A DNA stretch of 13,607 nucleotides from DASUMF01 sp040510575 (GTDB lineage: Bacteria; Actinomycetota; Acidimicrobiia; IMCC26256; DASPTH01): positions 1 to 13,607 of the forward strand of contig JBEVIU010000139.1 in NCBI GenBank assembly GCA_040510575.1. The letters run 5' to 3'. Below are positions 6,231-12,837 of the stretch, piece after piece. Within the stretch, counting starts at the first letter, position 1. Each line of letters begins with the position of its first letter. The translations under genes and the position numbers were made by a program. A model generated the notes under the pieces. That model had not been told where the DNA came from and searched no databases. It saw nothing but the letters and a program-made list of their open reading frames with translations.

Positions 6231-7039
6231 GCGAGCGCGAGAGCATCGAGAGCATGAGGCTGTTCAAGCCCCGGATCGCCATGGCGCTGGGGTGGATCAC
6301 GCTGGCCTCGTTGGTCGTGCTCGGGTTGTTCGGCCTCTGGGGTGCACCGCCTGACCGCGTGCAGGGCGACGCGCAGCGCCTCATGTACCTCCACGTTCCC
6401 ACCGCATGGGTCGCATACCTCGCGTTCGGGGTCACTGCACTCGGGTCGGCGCTGTGGCTCTGGCCGCGCACGCGATCCGACGTGTGGGATCGCGTCGCCG
6501 GCTCGTCGGCGGAGCTCGGCGTGATCTTCACCGCCTTGACGCTCGTGCTCGGCTCGCTGTGGGGGAAGCCGATCTGGGGTGTGTGGTGGGCGTGGGACGC
6601 GCGCCTGGTCACCACGGCGGTGCTCTTCTTCCTCTATCTCGGGTACCTCGCACTGCGGCGCATCCCTGCAGCACCCGAGGCACGCGCGAAGCGCTGCGCC
6701 ATCGCCGCGCTGATCGCGTTCGTCGACGTGCCGATCGTGCACTTCTCGGTCACGTGGTGGCGCACGCTGCACCAGGACGGCACCGTGTTCTCCGACAGCC
6801 TGAAGGCCCACATCCACGGGGTGATGGCGTTCACCCTCTGGTTCGGCGTGCTCGCGTTCACGCTCCTGTACCTGTACCTGCTCGATCGCCGCTACCGCCT
6901 CATGGCGCTCGACGAGGATCGCGAAGCGCGCGAGGTTGCGCTGGCGATCGAGGAGCGTGTCGCGCCGTCTCCGGCTTCGACGGCACCCGTTCCGCCGCCG
7001 CCGTCGCAGCCGTCGGTGGGTGCTGGAGCGCAACCGTGA
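6227..7039 (+). CDS. ccmC: Heme handling membrane protein CcmC
   Basis: CcmC presents heme to the chaperone CcmE on the outer face of the membrane. The 270-residue protein shows six membrane segments and the WWD heme-binding motif WGVWWAWD (117-124). Two candidate axial histidines flank it: H56 in YLHVPTAW and H172 in VHFSVTWW. A C-terminal tail rich in Pro/Ala (about 245-270) is longer than in proteobacterial CcmC. The start ATG 6227 lies in the ATGA overlap with ccmB; a Met at residue 10 is possible but would break the coupling pattern. The stop overlaps ccmD by GTGA. Confidence 0.95.
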   Translation: MSERESIESMRLFKPRIAMALGWITLASLVVLGLFGLWGAPPDRVQGDAQRLMYLHVPTAWVAYLAFGVTALGSALWLWPRTRSDVWDRVAGSSAELGVIFTALTLVLGSLWGKPIWGVWWAWDARLVTTAVLFFLYLGYLALRRIPAAPEARAKRCAIAALIAFVDVPIVHFSVTWWRTLHQDGTVFSDSLKAHIHGVMAFTLWFGVLAFTLLYLYLLDRRYRLMALDEDREAREVALAIEERVAPSPASTAPVPPPPSQPSVGAGAQP

Positions 7040-7173
7040 ACTACGCGGAGTACGTCATCACCGGATGGGTGCTCACCGCGGTGGTCCTCGCCGCGTACTG
7101 GGCCTGGATCGTGCGTCGCACCAAACGTGCGGAGCAGTCGTGGATGGCTTCCGGGGAGGTCGAGCCCGAGTGA
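7036..7173 (+). CDS. ccmD: Small membrane protein CcmD
   Basis: The 45-residue protein has one membrane helix (about 8-25, VITGWVLTAVVLAAYWAW) followed by a basic patch (IVRRTKRAEQ) and an acidic end. This is the topology of CcmD, which stabilises the CcmC-CcmE complex. CcmD is poorly conserved, so the call rests mainly on its size, the N-terminal tyrosine-containing start (NYAEYV), the single helix with following positive charges, and its place between ccmC and ccmE. It overlaps both neighbours by GTGA (7036-7039 and 7170-7173). It is easily missed because a much longer out-of-frame reading surrounds it. Confidence 0.88.
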   Translation: MNYAEYVITGWVLTAVVLAAYWAWIVRRTKRAEQSWMASGEVEPE

Positions 7174-7643
7174 CCACGGTCGCGTCGCCCCCCGACGCGC
7201 CGATCCCGCAGCGGGTCCCGCGTCGGCGTGCTCGTTACGTGTTCGCGATCGGCGGCTGTGTGGTCGCGATCGTCGCGATCGTGCTGCTGGCCGTCGAGCT
7301 CTCCGGCAACGTCGTGTACTTCCGCACCGCCACGGAGGCCGTGGCCGATCGCAAGGAGCTCGGCACCGACCGGTTCCGTCTCGCCGGCGCCGTGGTGCCC
7401 CACACGATCAAGGAGACACCGCGAGGCGTGCGCTTCGACGTCAACGACGGCGAGACGACCGTGTCGGTCGTTCACACGGGTGACCCGCCCGACCTCTTCA
7501 AGCCGAAGGCGCCGGTGGTGGTCGAGGGGCATTGGCAGTCGACCCAGGCCGACGCGCCGTTCGAGTCGGATCGCATCCTGATCAAGCACGGCAACGACTA
7601 CGAGCCACCGAAGGTCGACCCCGACAAGGCGTCGACATCGTGA
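7170..7643 (+). CDS. ccmE: Heme chaperone CcmE
   Basis: The 157-residue periplasm-facing chaperone binds heme covalently and passes it to the CcmF ligase. A basic N-terminus (PRRRAR) precedes a membrane anchor (about 24-42). The OB-fold body includes VVYFRTATEAV, FRLAGAVV and VRFDV. The heme-binding motif is the classical HxxxY type: H140-G-N-D-Y144 in LIKHGNDYEPPK. It is therefore the histidine form, not the CxxxY variant known from some other lineages. The N-terminal extension before the anchor is rich in Pro and Arg. GTG 7170 overlaps the ccmD stop. After its stop there are 28 bases before ccmF, the only non-overlapping junction in the operon. Confidence 0.94.
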   Translation: MTTVASPPDAPIPQRVPRRRARYVFAIGGCVVAIVAIVLLAVELSGNVVYFRTATEAVADRKELGTDRFRLAGAVVPHTIKETPRGVRFDVNDGETTVSVVHTGDPPDLFKPKAPVVVEGHWQSTQADAPFESDRILIKHGNDYEPPKVDPDKASTS

Positions 7644-7675
7644 CCCTGCTCGACGCACAGCCGCTCGCCCGATGA
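7640..7675 (+). CDS. Candidate 11-codon coupling ORF between ccmE and ccmF
   Basis: GTG 7640 opens an ORF encoding VTLLDAQPLAR that ends at TGA 7673-7675. Its start overlaps the ccmE stop as GTGA (7640-7643) and its stop overlaps the ccmF start as ATGA (7672-7675). These are the same junction forms used between the other ccm genes. ATG 7672 has no Shine-Dalgarno of its own (preceding bases GCTCGCCCG), so re-initiation from this ORF could carry ribosomes into ccmF. A chance fit cannot be excluded for so short a frame. Confidence 0.3.
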   Translation: MTLLDAQPLAR

Positions 7676-9690
7676 AGCCTGTCCTCGGGTACGTCGCAGT
7701 CGCTGTCGGGGCCGGCGCGTGTGTGGTCGGCATCAGCGCGCTGATCGCGGGTCTGCGGATGCACGACCCGTTGCTCCTGCGCATCGGTCGGCGTTGCGTG
7801 TTCGTGGTCCTCGGGGCAGCGATCGTTGCCGCGGGTGTCATGGAGTGGGCGCTGATCAGCCACGACTTCTCGATCCGCTACGTGGCGGAGAACAACGCGC
7901 GAAGCACACCGTTCCTCTTCACCGTGACCGGGCTCTGGGCGTCGCTCGCGGGATCGATCCTCCTGTGGTCGGTGATCCTCGGTGGGTACCTGGCGTTCGT
8001 GGCGTACAAGTTCCGACGGCGCGCCGGCGATCCGCTGGTCGCGGTCGCGACCATCACCGGGTTGGCGGTGGCGCTGTTCTTCTTCGCGCTCATGTTGGGG
8101 CCGGCCAACCCGTTCACGGTGTTGGACTCCGTGCCGCTCGACGGGCGCGGTCCGAATCCCTTGCTCCAGAACCACATCCTGATGGCGTTCCACCCGCCCG
8201 TGCTCTACCTCGGGTATGTCGGCTTCACCGTGCCCTTCATGTTCGCCATCGGCGCGTTGGTGACCGGTCGGTTCGGCGAAGGGTGGCTCACCGACACGCG
8301 TCGCGCCACCCTCGTGGCGTGGGGCTTCCTCACCGTCGGGATCATCCTCGGTGCCTGGTGGAGCTACGAGGTGCTCGGGTGGGGTGGGTTCTGGGCGTGG
8401 GACCCGGTCGAGAACGCTTCGTTGCTCCCGTGGCTCACGGGCACGGCGTTCATCCACTCGGTGATCATCCAGGAACGACGCGGGATGTTGCGCGTCTGGA
8501 ACCTCTCACTGGTCATCGCGACCTTCTGCCTCACGATTCTCGGCACGTTCCTGACGCGGTCGGGCGTGCTCGACTCGGTGCACGCGTTCACGGAGTCCGA
8601 CATCGGACCGTGGCTGCTCACCTTCCTCGCAGTCGTCGCGGGGGTCGGCATCGGATTGCTCGCGTGGCGCGGCGACAAGCTGCGCTCGCCGGGTCGCATC
8701 GACTCCGTGGTGTCGCGCGAATCGGCGTTCCTCGCGAACAACCTGCTCTTCGCCGCGCTCGCGTTCGTCGTGCTGCTCGGCACCGTGTTCCCGCTCGTCG
8801 CCGAGGCGGTGCGCGGGTCGCGGCTCTCGGTCGGTGAGCCCTACTTCGATCGCATGACCACGCCGATCGGCATCGCGCTCCTGTTCCTCATGGCGGCAGC
8901 GCCGGCGTTGCCGTGGCGCGCCACGAGTGGCGAGGTGCTGCGCGGCCGGTTCCTCGTGCCCGCGTGGATCGGCGGGGTCACGATGCTGGTCGCGGTCCTG
9001 CTCGGTGCGCGCGACGTGTGGGAAGTGCTCGCGTACGGTCTCGGTGCGTTCGCGACGGCGGGCATCGTGCGCCAGTTCGTGCTCGGCGTGCGGGGTCGGC
9101 GTCGAGCGCTCGGAGAGTCGGGTCCGCTCGCGTTGGGGCGCGCCACGCGCTCCAATCCACGGTTGTACGGCGGCCTCGTCGTGCACCTCGGTGTGGTGAT
9201 GATCGCGGTGGCGCTCGCCGCGTCGTCGGCGCACTCGACGAACACCGAGGTGCGACTGCGCAAGGGCGAGCACACGACGGTGAACGGGTACACGCTCACG
9301 TACCTCGACTCGAGCACGACGCGCGACTCGCAGAAGAGCACGATCTCGGCGCGGGTGCGCGTGGAGCGGGGCGATCGCGACCTCGGCGTCTACGCGCCGG
9401 CGATCTCGTCGTACCCGAACAGCACCGAGGGGATCGGCACGCCGTCAGTTCGCACCGGCGTCAAGGAAGACGTGTATCTCACGCTGGTGTCGTCGCCGAA
9501 GGGTGGCGGGCGGATCACCCTGGCAGTGCGGGTGAACCCGATGATCCTCTGGCTGTGGATCGGCGGCGGCGTCATGGCGCTCGGCACGATCCTCGCGTTG
9601 GCGCCGCGCCTGCGGCGGCGCCCGCGCACGCCGCATGCGGAGGCCGAGCCGACCGACGACGTGGAGCCGCTCGAAGAGGTCCCGGCGTGA
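7672..9690 (+). CDS. ccmF: Heme lyase CcmF
   Basis: CcmF takes heme from CcmE and ligates it to reduced apocytochrome c. The 672-residue length is normal for the family. The WWD motif is GWGGFWAWDPVENASLLPWL (236-255). The four histidines known in CcmF have counterparts at H174 (AFHPPVLYLGY), H262 (FIHSVI), H304 (SVHAF) and H505 (VVHLGVV). Many membrane segments run through residues 1-470, a large extracytoplasmic domain lies at about 520-620, and a last helix sits at 624-645 (MILWLWIGGGVMALG). MEWALISHDFSIRYVAENNA (57-76) is the typical N-terminal signature. A charged tail follows (650-672). The start at ATG 7672 gives the normal N-terminus. The stop overlaps ccmG by GTGA. Confidence 0.97.
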   Translation: MKPVLGYVAVAVGAGACVVGISALIAGLRMHDPLLLRIGRRCVFVVLGAAIVAAGVMEWALISHDFSIRYVAENNARSTPFLFTVTGLWASLAGSILLWSVILGGYLAFVAYKFRRRAGDPLVAVATITGLAVALFFFALMLGPANPFTVLDSVPLDGRGPNPLLQNHILMAFHPPVLYLGYVGFTVPFMFAIGALVTGRFGEGWLTDTRRATLVAWGFLTVGIILGAWWSYEVLGWGGFWAWDPVENASLLPWLTGTAFIHSVIIQERRGMLRVWNLSLVIATFCLTILGTFLTRSGVLDSVHAFTESDIGPWLLTFLAVVAGVGIGLLAWRGDKLRSPGRIDSVVSRESAFLANNLLFAALAFVVLLGTVFPLVAEAVRGSRLSVGEPYFDRMTTPIGIALLFLMAAAPALPWRATSGEVLRGRFLVPAWIGGVTMLVAVLLGARDVWEVLAYGLGAFATAGIVRQFVLGVRGRRRALGESGPLALGRATRSNPRLYGGLVVHLGVVMIAVALAASSAHSTNTEVRLRKGEHTTVNGYTLTYLDSSTTRDSQKSTISARVRVERGDRDLGVYAPAISSYPNSTEGIGTPSVRTGVKEDVYLTLVSSPKGGGRITLAVRVNPMILWLWIGGGVMALGTILALAPRLRRRPRTPHAEAEPTDDVEPLEEVPA

Positions 9691-10235
9691 AGCACCCAGC
9701 ACGTTGGATCGCCCTGGCCGTCGCGGTCGTGGTCGTCGCGCTCGGCGTGGTGCTCGCCCTCAACGTCGGCACCGACCCCGTCGCTGCCTCGAAGGAGTCG
9801 CGACTGATCGGGAAGCCGGCACCTTCGTTCGACCTTCCGCAGTTGTCGGGTGAACGCGTCTCGTCCGACGACCTGGCCGGCAAGACGGTGATCGTGAACT
9901 TCTGGAACGAATGGTGCGTGCCATGCATCGCAGAGCTCCCGGCCCTCAAGAAGTTCTGGGCCGCGCACGCGAACGACGGCGACGTCGCGATGGTCGGAAT
10001 CACGCACGCCTCGAACCTGAGTGAGAAGCAGCTCGCGCGCTACGTGGAGCGTGCCGGTCTCGACTGGACGATCGCGCTCGACCCCAAATCGCGTGCAGCG
10101 CTCGACTTCGCAGTGCGCGGTCAACCCGAGACGTTCGTGATCTCGCCTTCGGGTGAGGTCGTCGGTTACCAGTTGAGCGAGACCCGCGCGCAGGACCTCG
10201 AGGCGATGCTCGCGGCAGCGCGAGGCCTGGGATGA
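9687..10235 (+). CDS. ccmG: Membrane-anchored thioredoxin-like protein CcmG/DsbE
   Basis: The 182-residue protein has one N-terminal anchor (about 7-27) and an extracytoplasmic thioredoxin fold. The active site is W-C77-V-P-C80 in NFWNEWCVPC, and the cis-proline is P147 in RGQPETF. The role is reduction of apocytochrome CXXCH cysteines directly or through CcmH; electrons normally come from a CcdA/DsbD-type membrane protein, which is not in this window. PAPSFDLPQLSG (44-55) is the usual AhpC/TSA-like entry into the fold. GTG 9687 overlaps the ccmF stop, and the stop overlaps ccmH by ATGA. Confidence 0.94.
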   Translation: MKHPARWIALAVAVVVVALGVVLALNVGTDPVAASKESRLIGKPAPSFDLPQLSGERVSSDDLAGKTVIVNFWNEWCVPCIAELPALKKFWAAHANDGDVAMVGITHASNLSEKQLARYVERAGLDWTIALDPKSRAALDFAVRGQPETFVISPSGEVVGYQLSETRAQDLEAMLAAARGLG

Positions 10236-10693
10236 TCAAGCGAGTCCTGCCATGGTTGGCGCTCGGCATCCTCGTCGCCGGTGTGCTCGTCGTGGTGCTC
10301 TGGCCCGGTGACGCCACGACGCCCGCAGAGCGCGCGCACTCGATCGCCGCGGGGCTGAAGTGCCAGGAGTGCCAAGGTCTGTCGGTCGCGGACAGCAACG
10401 CGTCGACCTCCAGCGCGATCCGTGCCGACATCAAGCGCCGCATCGCGGCGGGGGAGAGCGACGGCGAGATCCGCCAGTACTTCGTCGACAAGTACGGCGA
10501 GACCATCCTCCTCGAACCGCAGAGCACCGGAATCAGCCTGATCGTGTGGGTCCTGCCGGTCGTCGTGATCGCGGCCGGCGCCTTGGGCATCGTGTTCGCA
10601 CTCGCTCGTAATCGTCGCGAGCCGCGGCTTCATGCAACCGATGCCGACGAGGCGCTCGTTGGTCGCGAACGAGAACGAGAGGCCTCGGAGTGA
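10232..10693 (+). CDS. ccmH: Cytochrome c maturation thiol oxidoreductase CcmH
   Basis: The 153-residue protein has an N-terminal membrane segment (5-24), an extracytoplasmic three-helix domain and a second membrane segment (101-124). The conserved motif, usually LRCxxCQxxSIxxS, is present as LKCQECQGLSVADSNAS with C44 and C47. IRADIKRRIAAGESDGEI and YFVDKYGETILLEP (83-96) are the expected remainder of the domain. It works with CcmG in handling apocytochrome thiols and is part of the CcmFHI ligation complex. This is the short form: the TPR part that is fused in E. coli CcmH is a separate gene next door. The start forms ATGA with ccmG, and the stop forms GTGA with the next gene. Confidence 0.95.
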   Translation: MIKRVLPWLALGILVAGVLVVVLWPGDATTPAERAHSIAAGLKCQECQGLSVADSNASTSSAIRADIKRRIAAGESDGEIRQYFVDKYGETILLEPQSTGISLIVWVLPVVVIAAGALGIVFALARNRREPRLHATDADEALVGREREREASE

Positions 10694-11511
10694 GCACCCA
10701 GGAGGAGCTCGAGGCCGAGCGCGACTTCCTCATGCAGTCGCTCGACGATCTCGAGCTCGAGCACGACAGCGGCGGAATCGACGACGAGTCGTACGCGACG
10801 TTGCACGACGACTACACCGCGCGTGCCGCAGCGACGATCCGCGCGTTGCGCGATGGCGTCGATGCTCGGCCGGCGAAAGCTGCCACACCACCCGCTCGGC
10901 GGCGCGTCGCGGCCATCGCGCTCGTCGTCGTCTTCGCGCTCGGGGCGGGTGTGGCGTTGGCAGCCGCGGTCGGTGTGCGCCTCCCGGGAGCGACGTCGTC
11001 GGGGAACGCACAGTCGGACGCCGCAACCACCATCGGTCGAAAGATCACGTCATTGCAGAAGCAGGTGAACGCGAGTCCTGACGACTACGACCTGCGCCTC
11101 GAGCTTGCCGACGCCTACGCGAGCAACAACGACCTCCCGACTGCCATCAAGCAGTGGGATGCCGCGATCACCATCGACCCGAATCGTCCGGAAGGGCACG
11201 CGCAGGTCGGGCGCGGGTTGTACATCGTGTCGCAACAGGTGACGAACAAGAGCAGCCAGGCCGAGCTCGTCGCCGAGGCGCGCGCCGCCTTCGACAAAGC
11301 GATCGAGGTCGGGCCCGCGTACCCCGACTCGTACTTCTTCCGAGGCGTGCTCCTCGCAGCGCTCGGTGAGTTCGCGCGATCGCAAGCCGACCTGCAGACC
11401 TACCTGTCCACCGCGCCGTCCGGCCAGTGGAGCGACTCCGCTCGCTCTGCGCTCGCCCAGGTCACGAACCAGGTCGAGAACCCGTCGACTACCGTGCCGA
11501 CGACCCCCTGA
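10690..11511 (+). CDS. ccmI: CcmI-like TPR protein (apocytochrome chaperone)
   Basis: The 273-residue protein begins with the cytoplasmic CcmI-type region: AERDFLMQSLDDLELEHDSGGIDDESYATLHDDY resembles the RDxLLxxLxDLDxDxxxGKLsxxDY pattern (in pieces at residues 9-42). A membrane helix follows (72-94), then an outer domain with tetratricopeptide repeats (clearest at about 132-165 and 213-246) and a Thr/Pro-rich tail ending at 273. CcmI binds the C-terminus of apocytochromes c and hands them to CcmFH. CcmI is usually longer and has a second extracytoplasmic domain, which is absent here, so CcmI/NrfG-like is the safest description. GTG 10690 overlaps the ccmH stop. It is the last gene of the tightly overlapping group. 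Confidence 0.85.
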   Translation: MSTQEELEAERDFLMQSLDDLELEHDSGGIDDESYATLHDDYTARAAATIRALRDGVDARPAKAATPPARRRVAAIALVVVFALGAGVALAAAVGVRLPGATSSGNAQSDAATTIGRKITSLQKQVNASPDDYDLRLELADAYASNNDLPTAIKQWDAAITIDPNRPEGHAQVGRGLYIVSQQVTNKSSQAELVAEARAAFDKAIEVGPAYPDSYFFRGVLLAALGEFARSQADLQTYLSTAPSGQWSDSARSALAQVTNQVENPSTTVPTTP

Positions 11512-11526
11512 CGAGGAGAACCTCCA

Positions 11527-11997
11527 ATGCCCGAGGCCCCCGACTTCGAGATCGACGTCGCCAAGAAGTACCGAGCCACTGTGACCACCGGGCGCGGCAC
11601 GATGGTGATGGAGCTCGACCCCGCGCTCGCTCCGAGCACGGTCAACAACTTCGTCGCCCTCGCACGACAGGGCTTCTACGACGGCCTCACCTTCCACCGT
11701 GTGGTTCCCGACTTCGTGATCCAAGGTGGTTGCCCGCAGGGCACCGGCACCGGTGGCCCGGGCTACAAGTTCCGCGACGAACCCGTGCAGGCGGAGTACA
11801 CGTTGGGCGCCGTCGCCATGGCGAACTCCGGTCCCAACAGCAACGGCTCGCAGTTCTTCGTGTGCATCGACGACTGCAGCCGCAAGCTCACGAAGTCGTA
11901 CAACCTGTTCGGCTACGTCACCGACGGCATGGACGTTGCTCTGGCCACGCAGGTGGGCGACGTCATGGAGTCCGTGGTGATCGAGGAGCACGAGTAG
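11527..11997 (+). CDS. Cyclophilin-type peptidyl-prolyl cis-trans isomerase
   Basis: The 156-residue single-domain enzyme catalyses cis-trans isomerisation of Xaa-Pro bonds. The cyclophilin signature is FHRVVPDFVIQGG (56-68), containing the catalytic Arg (R58) and Gln (Q66). NSNGSQFFV (104-112) and LFGYVTDGMDV (127-137) follow in order. No signal peptide or membrane segment is seen, so it is probably cytoplasmic and not part of extracytoplasmic cytochrome assembly. GAGGAG (11513-11518) lies 8 bases before ATG 11527 and could fold into a small GAGG-AGAA-CCTC hairpin. It is 15 bases after ccmI, so read-through from the ccm operon is likely. Confidence 0.94.
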   Translation: MPEAPDFEIDVAKKYRATVTTGRGTMVMELDPALAPSTVNNFVALARQGFYDGLTFHRVVPDFVIQGGCPQGTGTGGPGYKFRDEPVQAEYTLGAVAMANSGPNSNGSQFFVCIDDCSRKLTKSYNLFGYVTDGMDVALATQVGDVMESVVIEEHE

Positions 11998-12005
11998 TCG
12001 CCGCG

Positions 12006-12800
12006 ATGGCCGACTCCGGCGTGTTCGGACCCGACAGTGTGGCGTGGCGACTCCACGCCGACCCGGTGATGCTCGTCGGCGGTCTGCGAGCGCTGCTCGT
12101 GCAGGCACTCGAGCCGCGTTCGATGGCGGCCGTCGATCAGCACAGCTTGTTCCGCGAAGACCCGTGGGGGCGCCTTGCGCGCACCACGAACTTCGTGATG
12201 AACACCACCTACGGCGACACCGCTGCCGCGGAGGCCGCGGCCGCCATCGTGCGCAGCGTGCACACGCACGTGCACGGCATCGATCCCGTCACCGGACGCT
12301 CGTACCGGGGAAACGACCCGGAGCTGTTGTTGTGGATCCACGCGGTGGAGGTCGACTCGTTCCTCCTCGCGTACCGCACGTACGCCGCGCGTCTCTCTCG
12401 TGCCGACGGTGACCGCTACGTGGCCGAGATGGCGAGGGTCGCGGAGATGGTGGAGCTGCCGTCGAACATGGTTCCTCGCTCCGAGGGCGATCTCCGCGAC
12501 TACCTGCGCTCGGTTCGGGGCCTCCAGGTCACACCCGCGGCGCGCGACGGATTGAAGGTGATCCTCTTTCCGCCGATGCATCTGGCGTATCGGCCACTGT
12601 GGGCGATCCCCACCACGGCCGCGGTCGCGATCCTTCCGGGCTACGCGCGTCGGATGTACCGGCTGCCGTGGTTGCCGGGCGCCGGGCTCCCCGTGCGGGC
12701 AGGTGTGTACGCGCTGTCGCGAGCGCTCAACGCGATCAAGCCGATCCCGCCGGCGGTCCGCGAGGCACAGGAGCGCACCGAGGGTCGCGCCGCCGCCTGA
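12006..12800 (+). CDS. MpaB/DUF2236 family oxygenase-like protein
   Basis: The 264-residue protein matches the family pattern in order: GPDSVAWRLHADPVMLVGG (8-26), VDQHSLFREDPWGRLARTT (43-61), TTYGDTAAAEAAA (67-79), DPELLLWIHAVEVDSFLLAYR (104-124) and YVAEMARVAEM (138-148). The family includes the latex-clearing protein Lcp, a b-type heme dioxygenase, and fungal MpaB. By that comparison R58/T61 would lie at the active site and H112 would be the likely heme ligand; this is inferred, not shown. The usual LHP in the first helices is LEP here (35-37). No signal peptide is seen. ATG 12006 is 8 bases after the isomerase stop with no clear Shine-Dalgarno; no closer start is in frame. The substrate is unknown. 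Near its C-terminus the sequence is basic and amphipathic (GYARRMYRLPWLPG). Confidence 0.85.
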   Translation: MADSGVFGPDSVAWRLHADPVMLVGGLRALLVQALEPRSMAAVDQHSLFREDPWGRLARTTNFVMNTTYGDTAAAEAAAAIVRSVHTHVHGIDPVTGRSYRGNDPELLLWIHAVEVDSFLLAYRTYAARLSRADGDRYVAEMARVAEMVELPSNMVPRSEGDLRDYLRSVRGLQVTPAARDGLKVILFPPMHLAYRPLWAIPTTAAVAILPGYARRMYRLPWLPGAGLPVRAGVYALSRALNAIKPIPPAVREAQERTEGRAAA

Positions 12801-12837
12801 GCCAGCAGGGCCCGTTCCGCCCGTTTCGGATTTTCTG

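Noticed and set aside
11427..12005. Upstream extension of the oxygenase frame across the isomerase gene.
   Set aside because: The open frame lies over the end of ccmI and the whole isomerase gene, both well supported; the family's conserved N-terminus begins right after ATG 12006.
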